DNA of 21,417 nt from Clostridia bacterium. Its GTDB lineage: Bacteria > Bacillota > Clostridia > Christensenellales > Aristaeellaceae. The stretch is taken from assembly GCA_017551645.1 (NCBI GenBank), contig JAFZLE010000074.1, positions 1 through 21,417 of the forward strand. The letters run 5' to 3'. A model generated the notes under the pieces. The model saw nothing but the letters and a program-made list of their open reading frames with translations. It was not told the DNA's origin and searched no databases. This document shows, one piece after another, positions 7,277-18,126 of the stretch. A program made the translations under genes and the position numbers. Numbering within the stretch: the first letter of the stretch is position 1; the number at the start of each line of letters is the position of its first letter.

Positions 7277-7789
7277 ATCAACGATCTGACTATCAACGAG
7301 GATATCCGCGAGCGCGAGGTGCGCGTCGTCAACGAAAACGGCGAACAGCTGGGTATAATGCCCACCGTTCAGGCGTTAAGGCTGGCTGAGGAAAAGCAGC
7401 TGGACCTGGTCAACATCGCTCCCGCCGCGAAACCCCCGGTGTGCAAGCTCATGGATTACGGCAAGTACCGTTTCGAGCAGAGCAAGCGCGAGAAGGAGAT
7501 CCGCAAAAATCAGAAGATAATAGAGACAAAGGAAGTGCGCTTAAGCGCGACCATCGAAGACCACGACATCGACGTAAGGTTCCGTCAGGCTGCGAAGTTT
7601 TTGCAGGACGGCTGCAAGGTCAAGGTGTCCATCCGCTTCCGCGGGCGTCAGATCGCCCACAGCGAGATCGGCACGGACGTGATGCAGGCATTCGCCGAAA
7701 GGATCAAGGATTACGGCAGCGTGGAAAAGAAACCGGCTCTGGAGGGGCGCAGCATGACCATGCTCCTGGCCCCCAAAGACTCCAAGTAA
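7277..7789 (+). CDS. infC: translation initiation factor IF-3 (probable AUC start)
   Basis: IF-3 binds the 30S subunit, keeps subunits apart and checks start codons. The sequence matches from INDLTINEDIREREVRV through GEQLGIM and AKPPVCKLMDYGKYRFEQ (N-domain), a basic linker KREKEIRKNQK, and the C-domain with KEVRLSATIEDHD, VKVSIRFRGRQIAH and GRSMTMLLAP. The only sensible start is ATC at 7277, eight bases after GGAGGT (7263-7268); this gives 170 residues, the usual size. The in-frame ATG codons at 7208 and 7253 lie upstream of the ribosome-binding site, and the first falls within the leader hairpins. Non-AUG starts (AUU in E. coli) are a known feature of infC and allow IF-3 to repress its own translation. 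It is followed by rpmI and rplT, the standard operon. Confidence 0.95.
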   Translation: MNDLTINEDIREREVRVVNENGEQLGIMPTVQALRLAEEKQLDLVNIAPAAKPPVCKLMDYGKYRFEQSKREKEIRKNQKIIETKEVRLSATIEDHDIDVRFRQAAKFLQDGCKVKVSIRFRGRQIAHSEIGTDVMQAFAERIKDYGSVEKKPALEGRSMTMLLAPKDSK

Positions 7790-7816
7790 GCATTCACACA
7801 GAAGGAGGAAAACCCC

Positions 7817-8014
7817 ATGCCCAAACAGAAGACCCACTCTGGCGCCGCGAAGCGTTTCAGCATTACCAAAAGCGGAAGAGTAAAGCGCGCTCAGGCCTTT
7901 AAGCGCCACATACTTACCAAGAAGCCCACCAAGCGCACCCGCAACCTGCGCAAGGCCGCGTTCCTTACGCCCGTTGAAGGCCGCACCATGAAGAAGCTTA
8001 TTCCCTACAAGTAA
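7817..8014 (+). CDS. rpmI: 50S ribosomal protein L35
   Basis: Basic 65-residue protein with the L35 hallmarks: [14 protein letters not shown] at the start, [16 protein letters not shown] in the middle and a MKKLIPYK end. It is part of the large ribosomal subunit. AAGGAGG lies upstream of the ATG, and the gene sits 27 bp after infC. Its TAA stop is embedded in the rplT ribosome-binding site (TAAGGAGG), so rpmI and rplT are likely translationally linked. Confidence 0.97.
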   Translation: MPKQKTHSGAAKRFSITKSGRVKRAQAFKRHILTKKPTKRTRNLRKAAFLTPVEGRTMKKLIPYK

Positions 8015-8028
8015 GGAGGACGACATAA

Positions 8029-8379
8029 ATGGCTAGAATTAAGCGCGCGGTTAACGCAGTAAAAAAACGCCGCAAGATATTTAAGCTTTCAAAGGGTTAT
8101 TTCGGAGCCAAATCCAAGCAGTACCGTGCCGCCAGCGAGCAGGTGAGACGTTCCCTGCGTTACGCTTTCGTCGGCCGCAAAATGAAGAAGCGCGACTTCC
8201 GCCGCCTGTGGATCGCCCGCATCAACGCTGCCGCCAGGATGAACGGTCTGTCCTACAGCCGCCTGATGGACGGTCTGAAGAAGAACGGCATCGACATCAA
8301 CCGCAAGATGCTCTCCGAGCTGGCCATCAACGACGCCGCGGCGTTTACCGCCCTGTGCGAGAAGGTCAAGAACGCTTAA
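8029..8379 (+). CDS. rplT: 50S ribosomal protein L20
   Basis: Very basic 116-residue protein with a complete L20 sequence: [17 protein letters not shown] at the start, [30 protein letters not shown], then [17 protein letters not shown] and MLSELAI. L20 binds 23S rRNA early in 50S assembly. In Firmicutes it is also the repressor that binds the operon leader, which fits the switchable structure upstream of infC here. AGGAGG lies upstream of the ATG. It is the last protein gene of the operon, followed by a hairpin at 8391-8412. Confidence 0.97.
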   Translation: MARIKRAVNAVKKRRKIFKLSKGYFGAKSKQYRAASEQVRRSLRYAFVGRKMKKRDFRRLWIARINAAARMNGLSYSRLMDGLKKNGIDINRKMLSELAINDAAAFTALCEKVKNA

Positions 8380-8390
8380 GTCACTTATTC

Positions 8391-8418
8391 CCTGCGGCTG
8401 ACCGGCCGCAGGGGTTTT
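8391..8418 (+). terminator. terminator after rplT
   Basis: CCTGCGGC and GCCGCAGG form an 8-bp perfect stem around TGACCG, followed by GG and TTTT. The T-run is short, so some read-through into the tRNA gene just downstream is plausible. Confidence 0.7.
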
Positions 8419-8422
8419 ATAC

Positions 8423-8511
8423 GGAGGCGTATCGAAGTGGTCATAACGGCCCTGACTCGAAATCAGGTAGGGTGAAAGCCCTCGTGGGTTCGAATCCCAC
8501 CGCCTCCGCCA
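8423..8511 (+). tRNA. tRNA-Ser (anticodon CGA)
   Basis: The acceptor stem GGAGGCG pairs with CGCCTCC at 8501-8507, followed by G and an encoded CCA. The anticodon stem CCTGA/TCAGG encloses the loop CTCGAAA with anticodon CGA at 8458-8460, reading UCG. A long variable arm with AGGG/CCCT, typical of class II serine tRNAs, and a T arm GTGGG/CCCAC with loop TTCGAAT are present. No clear promoter lies between the rplT terminator and the tRNA, so it may depend on read-through. Confidence 0.96.
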
Positions 8512-8512
8512 G

Positions 8513-8544
8513 AAAAAACCTCGTCAAAAAGACGGGGTTTTTTA
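8513..8544 (+). terminator. terminator after tRNA-Ser
   Basis: AAAAAACCTCGTC and GACGGGGTTTTTT pair over 13 bp with one G-U, loop AAAAA. The T-run follows directly on the plus strand, and the A-run on the other side would allow weak function in reverse. Confidence 0.88.
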
Positions 8545-8575
8545 TTATGTGTTCCGCAGACAATAGAGTGATCGA

Positions 8576-8604
8576 TTGAAAGTAATGCTTTTTCCTGCTA
8601 TAAT
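8576..8604 (+). promoter_or_regulatory. sigma-A-type promoter of the small low-GC gene
   Basis: TTGAAA, 17 bp, perfect TATAAT. The predicted start near 8611 leaves a leader of about 19 nt that just includes the ribosome-binding site GGAAGGAG (8614-8621), which supports translation from ATG 8630. Confidence 0.8.
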
Positions 8605-8629
8605 ATGAATAATGGAAGGAGCAATGCAC

Positions 8630-8974
8630 ATGGGAAATTTACAGAAATTCGACGAGTTGAAGTTCTTCGCTGATGTGAAGAAAAGACCGGGTGTATATTT
8701 GGGATATCCGTCTTTACTCTCCCTGCGAGATCAGCTTTTCGGCATGACATATGCTTTCTCTTTTTATAGCGATGAAACGCCGCTGCAATATTTCGATGCT
8801 TTTGTGGAATGGTATCACCGAGAAAAACTTGATGATAAGAACGGTTATGCCTGTTGGTGGAACAATCTGTTGTATCATAGCGGTAATAACGATCGATTAG
8901 CTTTTGATATGTTCTTCGCCGTATTTGAACGGTTCTTACATGACATACACCACATAAGTCTTCCTTCCGAGTAA
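8630..8974 (+). CDS. small low-GC protein of unknown function
   Basis: Predicted 114-residue soluble protein rich in aromatic residues (WWNNLLYHSG, MFFAVFERFLHDIHH), with no signal peptide or membrane segment. I start it at ATG 8630, eight bases after GGAAGGAG; ATG codons at 8612 and 8624 lie before or too close to that site. The N-terminal KKRPGVYLGYPSLLSLRD resembles a KRPGMYLG-type opening that I associate with small uncharacterised, sometimes immunity-like, bacterial proteins, but I cannot name a family and do not claim a function. Three 60-base lines within the gene have 37-42% G+C, well below the neighbours, and the gene sits alone between a tRNA and convergent rpoC with its own promoter. 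That suggests recent acquisition. Confidence 0.7.
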   Translation: MGNLQKFDELKFFADVKKRPGVYLGYPSLLSLRDQLFGMTYAFSFYSDETPLQYFDAFVEWYHREKLDDKNGYACWWNNLLYHSGNNDRLAFDMFFAVFERFLHDIHHISLPSE

Positions 8975-9035
8975 CTCAGGTATATATCCGGACGTTTTTT
9001 TGCTTACAGCTTACACGCGCTTTTCTGCGGATAAA

Positions 9036-9075
9036 AGAACAGCCCCGGCGGGTTTTCCCGCCGGAGCTGTTTTTA
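9036..9075. terminator. bidirectional terminator, end of rpoC and of the small gene
   Basis: The left arm AACAGC-C-CCGGCGGG and right arm CCCGCCGG-A-GCTGTT enclose a TTTT loop, with one internal mismatch (9044/9065). T-runs flank it on both strands (GTTTTTATC on plus, CTTTTAT on minus), so it can stop both rpoBC and transcription from the opposite gene. Confidence 0.88.
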
Positions 9076-9082
9076 TCGGTTT

Positions 9083-12679
<3,597 letters not shown>

Positions 12680-12709
12680 TTCCGTTCTCTCCCTTCCTGT
12701 GGCACAAGC

Positions 12710-15700
12710 TTATTCAAACGAGTCGAAATCGTCGTTGCCGATGTCATCCAGGTCTTCGCCTATGTCCTCAAGTCCCTCAAGCTCGATGTCGTCCAGGTCG
12801 TCCGCGTCGGGCTCTTCTTCCTCGTCAAGATCGTCTATGTCTTCTATCTCACCCAGGCTGTCCAGGCTGTCGATGTCGTCCAGACCGTCGGTAAGGTTGT
12901 CGAGAGAATCGAAGTCGAAGTCGTCCGGCGTGTCTTCCTCGCCTTCAACAGGCGGCGGCAGGGTCTTGGTGAGCTCCTGCTTGAACTCGCTGTCGGGAGC
13001 CAGGTCTTCTTCCTCAAGCTCTCTGAGTATGATCTCTTCCTTGTTCTCGCCCAGCACCTTGATGTCCAGGGACAGGCTCTGCAGTTCCTTGATAAGGACC
13101 TTGAAGCTCTCCGGTACGCCGGGCTCGGGAATGTTCTCGCCTTTTACGATGGCCTCGTAGGTCTTTACGCGGCCCACCACGTCGTCGCTCTTCACGGTCA
13201 GGATCTCCTGCAGCACGTGGCTGGCGCCGTAGGCTTCCAGGGCCCAGACTTCCATCTCTCCGAAGCGCTGGCCGCCGAACTGGGCCTTGCCGCCCAGAGG
13301 CTGCTGCGTTACCAGGGAGTAGGGGCCGGTGGAACGGGCGTGGATCTTGTCGTCCACCAGGTGGTGGAGCTTGAGCATGTACATGTAGCCCACGGTGACC
13401 GGGTTGTCGAAGCGGTTGCCGGTGCGGCCGTCGTATACCCACAGTTTGCCTTCCGGATTGATGCCGATGCGGTCAAACTGGATGGTGGGGCGTCCCTTGT
13501 CGTCGAACAGGGGGCCCTGGGGCAGGCGGCTGGCCTGGGTGAGCGCCTCGTGGATGTCTTCGCTGGTGGCGCCGTCGAACACGGGGGTGGCCACATGCCA
13601 GCCCAGCGCGCGGGCGGCGAGACCCAGATGCACTTCCAGCACCTGACCGATGTTCATTCGGGAAGGCACGCCCAAGGGGTTAAGCACTATGTCCAGAGGA
13701 GTGCCGTCCGCCAGGAAGGGCATGTCCGCCTCGGGCAGTATGCGGGAAACGACGCCCTTGTTGCCGTGGCGGCCCGCCATCTTGTCGCCCACGGAGATCT
13801 TGCGCTTCTGGGCGATGTACACGCGCACCATGCGGTTGACGCCGGGACTGAGTTCGTCGTGGTTCTCGCGGGTGAAGATCTTCACGTCCACCACGATGCC
13901 GAACTCACCGTGAGGCAGGCGCAGGGAGGTGTCCCTGACTTCCTTGGCCTTGTCGCCGAATATAGCCCTTAACAGCCTTTCCTCGGCAGTCAGCTCGGTC
14001 TCGCCCTTGGGGGTGACCTTGCCGACCAGTATGTCGTTGGCGCGCACTTCGGCGCCTATCCTGATTATGCCGCGCTCGTCCAGGTCTTTCAGCGCGTCCT
14101 CGCCTACGCCGGGAACGTCGCGGGTGATCTCTTCGCTGCCCAGCTTGGTGTCGCGGGCTTCGCTCTCGTATTCCTCGATGTGGATGGAGGTGTAAACGTC
14201 GTCCTTTACCAGGCGCTCGTTGATGAGCACGGCGTCCTCGTAGTTGTAGCCCTCCCAGGTCATGAAGCCGATCAGCACGTTACGGCCCAGGGCGATCTCG
14301 CCCTCGTCGGTGGAGGGGCCGTCAGCCAGCACCTGGCCCACCTTGACCTGGTCGCCCTCGTACACCACGGGATGCATGTTGATGCAGGTGCCCTGGTTGG
14401 AGCGGGCAAACTTGCTTAAACGGTAAGTGAACTCCTGGCCCTCGGCGTCCTTGATGCGCACTTCGTCCGCGGACACTTTGGACACCACGCCGTCATGCTT
14501 GCTCAGAAGCACCACGCCGGAATCGCAGGCGGCCTTGTACTCGATGCCGGTGCCCACGTAAGGGGCTTCGGGCTTGAGCAGCGGCACGCCCTGGCGCTGC
14601 ATGTTGGAGCCCATCAGGGCGCGGTTGGCGTCGTCGTTCTCAAGGAACGGGATCATGCCGGTGGCGATGGAGATGAGCTGGCGGGGAGACACGTCGATGT
14701 AATCCACGCGGTTGTTCTCCACCTCGATTATCTCTTCCTTGCGGCGCACGATGACGCGCTTGTTCTTGAAGTGGCCTTCCTCGTCCAGAGGCTCGTTGGC
14801 CTGGGCGATCACGTACCTGTCTTCCTCGTCGGCGGTCATGTAGATGATCTCGTCGGTGACTACGCCCTTCTCCTTGTCAACCCTGCGGTAGGGAGCCTCG
14901 ATGAAGCCGTACTCGTTGATGCGGGCGTAGGTGGCCAGGGATCCGATAAGGCCGATGTTGGGACCTTCGGGCGTCTCTATGGGGCAGATACGGCCGTAGT
15001 GGGAGTAGTGCACGTCGCGCACCGCGAAGGAGGCGCGGTCGCGGTTCAGGCCGCCCGGGCCCAGAGCCGACAGCCTGCGCTTGTGGGTAAGCTCGGCCAG
15101 GGGGTTGGGCTGGTCCATGAACTGGGACAGCTGGCTGGAACCGAAGAATTCCTTTATGACCGCGGTCACGGGGCGGATGTTGATGAGGTCCTGAGGTCTG
15201 GCACTGGCCAGGTCCTGGATGCTCATGCGCTCGCGGATGACCCTCTCCAGGCGGGCAAGGCCCACGCGGATCTGGTTCTGGAGCAGCTCGCCCACGCTGC
15301 GCAGGCGGCGGTTGCCCAGATGGTCTATGTCGTCCACTTCGCCAATTCCGTAAAACAGGCCGAACTGGTAGCTGACGGAAGAAATGACGTCGCTCTTGAC
15401 AATGTGGCGGGGCACCAGGTCGTCTTTGGCGGCCTTGAGCTCCTCGTTGATGTCGAGGCCTTCGTTCTTGACCTTCTCCAGCAGGGGGATCAGCACGCCC
15501 AGGTCGACGCGCTCCTTGGGAGAATACGCGTTCTCGTCCCACTGCTCGAACAGGTCGGCGTCGTAGTCCTTAAGGAAGCTGTCCAGGTAAGCGAAGTTGT
15601 TGCCCACTACCTTGAACACGTGCCCGTCGCTGAGCACCTTGACGGCGTTGATGCCCGCGTTCTGTATGCGCTTGGCGACGGCGTCCTTGATGAGCTCGCC

Positions 15701-16639
15701 TTCCCTGACGAACACTTCGCCGGTATAGGGATGCACGATGTCCTCGGCGGCTTCCCTGCCGCTGATGCGGCGGGCCAGCGCCAGCTTCTTGTTGAACTTA
15801 TAGCGGCCCACGTGAGCGAGGTCGTACCTCTTGGGGTCGAAGAAAGTGTTGTTGATAAGGGTGGTGGCGCTCTCAACGGAGGGCGGCTCGCCGGGGCGCA
15901 TCTTGGTGTAGATCTCGATGAGCGCCTGGTCGCGGCGGGACTTGAAGGAATCGCCCGCGTCTTCGCCCACGTCCTTGGTCAGGGTGGCGTCCACGCGCTC
16001 GTCGCTGCCCAGCAGCTCACGGATCTCGGCGTCGCTCTCTACGCCCATTACCCTCAGCAGCGCGGTGGCGGGCAGTTTCCTGGCCCTGTCCACACGGGCG
16101 TACACCACGTTGTTGGAATCGGTGTCATACTCGATCCAGGCGCCGCGGTTGGGAATGATCTGGCTGGAGAACAGGAACTGGCCGTTCTTGTCGCGCTCGC
16201 TGGCAAAGTACACGCCGGGGGAACGCACGAGCTGGCTGACGATAACGCGCTCAGCGCCGTTTATAATGAATGTGCCGTAGTCCGTCATCACGGGGAAATC
16301 CCCCATGTACACGTCGCTTTCCTTGATCTCGCCGGTCTCCTTGACAGTAAGGCGCACCCGGACGTTCAGCTTGGTAGCGTAGGTGCAGTCTCTTTCCTTG
16401 CACTTCTCCACGCTGTTTTTGGGTTCCTTGTCCAGCGTGTAGTCCACGAACTCCAGCTTGATGGTCTCGGAATAGTCCGTTATGGGCGATACGTCGTCCA
16501 GCGCTTCCTTGAGACCTACCTCAAGAAAGTGGCGGTATGAGTTTTTCTGTACCTCGATCAGATCCGGTACAGCCAGGGCTTCCTCGACTCTCGCGAAGCT
16601 CATCCTTGTGCGCTTGCCCTGTTTGACGGGATGCACCAT
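12710..16639 (-). CDS. rpoB: DNA-directed RNA polymerase subunit beta, with acidic C-terminal tail
   Basis: Catalytic beta subunit, 1309 residues. Core motifs are intact: the rifampicin region [19 protein letters not shown] with D509, H519 and S524 all wild type (E. coli D516, H526, S531), then [51 protein letters not shown] and [20 protein letters not shown]. After the core, residues 1236-1309 form a low-complexity tail with 38 Asp/Glu in 74 positions and no Lys, Arg or His. The ATG at 16639 follows AAGGAG at 10 nt. The gene has its own promoter and a long leader; rplJ and rplL are not upstream, where a divergent sugar isomerase gene lies instead. Confidence 0.98.
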   Translation of the reverse strand: MVHPVKQGKRTRMSFARVEEALAVPDLIEVQKNSYRHFLEVGLKEALDDVSPITDYSETIKLEFVDYTLDKEPKNSVEKCKERDCTYATKLNVRVRLTVKETGEIKESDVYMGDFPVMTDYGTFIINGAERVIVSQLVRSPGVYFASERDKNGQFLFSSQIIPNRGAWIEYDTDSNNVVYARVDRARKLPATALLRVMGVESDAEIRELLGSDERVDATLTKDVGEDAGDSFKSRRDQALIEIYTKMRPGEPPSVESATTLINNTFFDPKRYDLAHVGRYKFNKKLALARRISGREAAEDIVHPYTGEVFVREGELIKDAVAKRIQNAGINAVKVLSDGHVFKVVGNNFAYLDSFLKDYDADLFEQWDENAYSPKERVDLGVLIPLLEKVKNEGLDINEELKAAKDDLVPRHIVKSDVISSVSYQFGLFYGIGEVDDIDHLGNRRLRSVGELLQNQIRVGLARLERVIRERMSIQDLASARPQDLINIRPVTAVIKEFFGSSQLSQFMDQPNPLAELTHKRRLSALGPGGLNRDRASFAVRDVHYSHYGRICPIETPEGPNIGLIGSLATYARINEYGFIEAPYRRVDKEKGVVTDEIIYMTADEEDRYVIAQANEPLDEEGHFKNKRVIVRRKEEIIEVENNRVDYIDVSPRQLISIATGMIPFLENDDANRALMGSNMQRQGVPLLKPEAPYVGTGIEYKAACDSGVVLLSKHDGVVSKVSADEVRIKDAEGQEFTYRLSKFARSNQGTCINMHPVVYEGDQVKVGQVLADGPSTDEGEIALGRNVLIGFMTWEGYNYEDAVLINERLVKDDVYTSIHIEEYESEARDTKLGSEEITRDVPGVGEDALKDLDERGIIRIGAEVRANDILVGKVTPKGETELTAEERLLRAIFGDKAKEVRDTSLRLPHGEFGIVVDVKIFTRENHDELSPGVNRMVRVYIAQKRKISVGDKMAGRHGNKGVVSRILPEADMPFLADGTPLDIVLNPLGVPSRMNIGQVLEVHLGLAARALGWHVATPVFDGATSEDIHEALTQASRLPQGPLFDDKGRPTIQFDRIGINPEGKLWVYDGRTGNRFDNPVTVGYMYMLKLHHLVDDKIHARSTGPYSLVTQQPLGGKAQFGGQRFGEMEVWALEAYGASHVLQEILTVKSDDVVGRVKTYEAIVKGENIPEPGVPESFKVLIKELQSLSLDIKVLGENKEEIILRELEEEDLAPDSEFKQELTKTLPPPVEGEEDTPDDFDFDSLDNLTDGLDDIDSLDSLGEIEDIDDLDEEEEPDADDLDDIELEGLEDIGEDLDDIGNDDFDSFE

Positions 16640-16707
16640 GCTAAAATCACTCCTTACGGCATATTTGCTATTCTGGATTGGTGAAGAGTAATATTTGGGT
16701 TAATTCT

Positions 16708-16760
16708 GGCCCGAAAATGAATTTTTTGAAAATTTTCTCAATTCATTTTTCGATCGGGCC
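16708..16760 (-). repeat. long hairpin in the rpoB leader
   Basis: GGCCCGAAAATGAATT (16708-16723) is the exact inverse of AATTCATTTT plus CGGGCC at 16740-16760, apart from a 5-base bulge (TCGAT, 16750-16754). The loop itself is AT-rich and partly self-complementary. It falls in the middle of the 155-nt leader between the rpoB promoter and start codon. There is no T-run after it, so it is not a simple terminator. Confidence 0.75.
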
Positions 16761-16800
16761 GCTCGTTTGCGGATTCATCTCCACTTTAGCGCAGTTTTTC

Positions 16801-16829
16801 ATTTTATCAAGCACAGTCAAGCCTGTCAA
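16801..16829 (-). promoter_or_regulatory. sigma-A-type promoter of rpoBC
   Basis: On the minus strand a perfect TTGACA, 17 bp, then TAAAAT. The expected start near 16794 gives a leader of about 155 nt, unusually long for this organism's genes in the window. Confidence 0.85.
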
Positions 16830-16974
16830 GCGATATTCTCATAATATTAACTCATATAACCGAAAATTAACCGTAATCGGCCCCTCTCAGCCGCTTCTGC
16901 GGTCGGCAAATACCTTGCGTTAATTCTTATTTTTGCAGTTTTTCCTGCATTTTCAGAGTTTAACCAGACTTCAC

Positions 16975-17003
16975 TTGAAAAGCGCCGCCCGCGGGCATAT
17001 AAT
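16975..17003 (+). promoter_or_regulatory. sigma-A-type promoter of the RpiB fusion-heparinase unit
   Basis: TTGAAA, a GC-rich 17-bp spacer, then a perfect TATAAT. The expected start near 17010 leaves a leader of about 24 nt containing GGGAGGG (17020-17026), seven bases before the ATG. The spacer contains CCGCCCGCGGGC, a partial palindrome that might bind a regulator. Confidence 0.85.
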
Positions 17004-17033
17004 ATACATAAGAAATGATGGGAGGGCAGGCAT

Positions 17034-18125
17034 ATGAAGCTGGTATTGGCTTCCGACCACAGGGGGCTCGAGCTCAAAAGGCAGCTTATGGAGTACCTGG
17101 CGCAGCAGGGTCACGAGCTGTTCGACGTGGGCACCTACACGGAAGACAGCGTGGACTACCCCGTCTATGCCGAGAAAGCCTGCGTCGCGGTGACATCGGG
17201 CGAAGCCGAGAAGGCGATCCTGGTGTGCGGCACCGGTTTTGGCATTTCCCTGGCGGCAAACCAGATAGACGGCATACGCGCGGTCAACTGCTCGGACGTG
17301 TACACTGCCCGCATGACCCGCCGCCACAACAACGCCAACGTGATCTCCATAGGCGCGGACGTGGTGGGCATCGGCCTTGCCAGGCTCCTGATTGACACCT
17401 TCCTGTCCACTCCCTTCGACGGCGGGCGCCACCAGAAGCGCCTGGATATGGTGGCGGAATTAAGGGCGGACGTCACCGGAAAAAGCGTGCTTATCCCCTT
17501 TAACGGGCGGGAGCTCAAGCTGTACAACCAGCGCTCCCTGCTGTGGACCGAGCACCCCTATCCCTGCCCCGCGTCGGAAAGCGACGGCAACCTCAAGACC
17601 AGCGGCTGCGGCATTTTTTCCACCTGCGAAGTGATAGAATTCTTCAGCGGCGAAAGGGTCCGGCCCGAGGCGCTTGCCGATTTTGCTATGAAAAACGGCG
17701 CCAGGGTCGAAGACGGCACCGACCGCCCCGCGCTGCTCAAAGCCATGCAGGAGCAGGGGCTGTGCGACAAATACAACTTCGAGTATCATCTTGACGGGCA
17801 CCTTAACGACCGCGATATGCTGTGGGACTGCATTCTGGGAGGCGGCGCGGCGCTGTGCAATCTGCGCGTCGGCCACATAGTTGCGCTGGTAGCCTGCCGT
17901 GAACGGGAAGGCGAAAAGCAGCTTCTGGCCATGGACTGCTACAGCGAGAGCGCCGACAGCCGGGTCTCGGAGCACGTGCGCGAGGTGCTGCCCCAGAGCC
18001 TTATAGAATATTCCGTATTGAACGACAGCGGCGTACTTGTCGGCTGCAGCCAGAGCTACGGCGCGTTCTGGGTACCGCTGAGTTTGCCCAGGGACTTTGA
18101 CCTGCTTTACAGGAAGGGTGTATAA
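17034..18125 (+). CDS. RpiB/LacAB-family sugar isomerase fused to a C39-like (papain-fold) domain
   Basis: Residues 1-145 are a complete RpiB-type isomerase: LASDHRG with D8 and H9, catalytic Cys in VCGTGFGISLAAN (C65), H98 in RRHNNANVISIG, and the closing STPFDGGRHQKRLDMVAEL. Normal RpiB stops here. Residues 150-363 form a second domain resembling Peptidase_C39_2: Q166 in LYNQ followed by W171, a Cys in TSGCGIFSTCEVIEF (C192, alternative C198), H281 in GHIVALV and D301 in LLAMDCY, in the Q/C/H/D order of papain-like enzymes. I see no signal peptide, so it is cytoplasmic. The RpiB part is secure; the second assignment is a motif-level judgement. The heparinase-like gene follows after 1 bp. 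DhuI of Streptococcus, an RpiB-family isomerase of unsaturated-uronate breakdown, suggests a similar role, by inference. Confidence 0.85.
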   Translation: MKLVLASDHRGLELKRQLMEYLAQQGHELFDVGTYTEDSVDYPVYAEKACVAVTSGEAEKAILVCGTGFGISLAANQIDGIRAVNCSDVYTARMTRRHNNANVISIGADVVGIGLARLLIDTFLSTPFDGGRHQKRLDMVAELRADVTGKSVLIPFNGRELKLYNQRSLLWTEHPYPCPASESDGNLKTSGCGIFSTCEVIEFFSGERVRPEALADFAMKNGARVEDGTDRPALLKAMQEQGLCDKYNFEYHLDGHLNDRDMLWDCILGGGAALCNLRVGHIVALVACREREGEKQLLAMDCYSESADSRVSEHVREVLPQSLIEYSVLNDSGVLVGCSQSYGAFWVPLSLPRDFDLLYRKGV

Positions 18126-18126
18126 T

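Larger units (their letters stand above)
16640..17033. other. 394-bp divergent intergenic region between rpoB and the RpiB fusion
   Basis: An AT-rich stretch without a credible gene. It holds two outward-facing promoters (rpoB at 16801-16829, RpiB fusion at 16975-17003), the rpoB leader with its long hairpin, and an AT-rich segment at about 16831-16875 upstream of the rpoB -35 box that could be an UP element. The part from 16876 to 16974 shows only a 4-bp hairpin (CCGC-TTCT-GCGG) and no other feature I can name. Confidence 0.7.

Noticed and set aside
8441..8629. Minus-strand 62-residue frame containing AVGFEPTRAFTLPDFESG
   Set aside because: This string is the well-known false translation of the antisense strand of a serine tRNA; the tRNA at 8423-8511 explains it.
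15086..15121. Proline at RpoB position 511 in the rifampicin region (MDQPNPL)
   Set aside because: The position is variable among species, and the main resistance positions (D509, H519, S524) are wild type, so no resistance claim is justified.
14495..16540. Plus-strand open frame of 681 codons opposite rpoB
   Set aside because: Same reasoning: a shadow of rpoB codon bias with no start signals or recognisable motif.
18097..18126. Upstream start (ATG 18097) for the heparinase-like gene
   Set aside because: It overlaps the end of the RpiB fusion gene and lacks a ribosome-binding site; ATG 18127 has one and fits the tight operon spacing.
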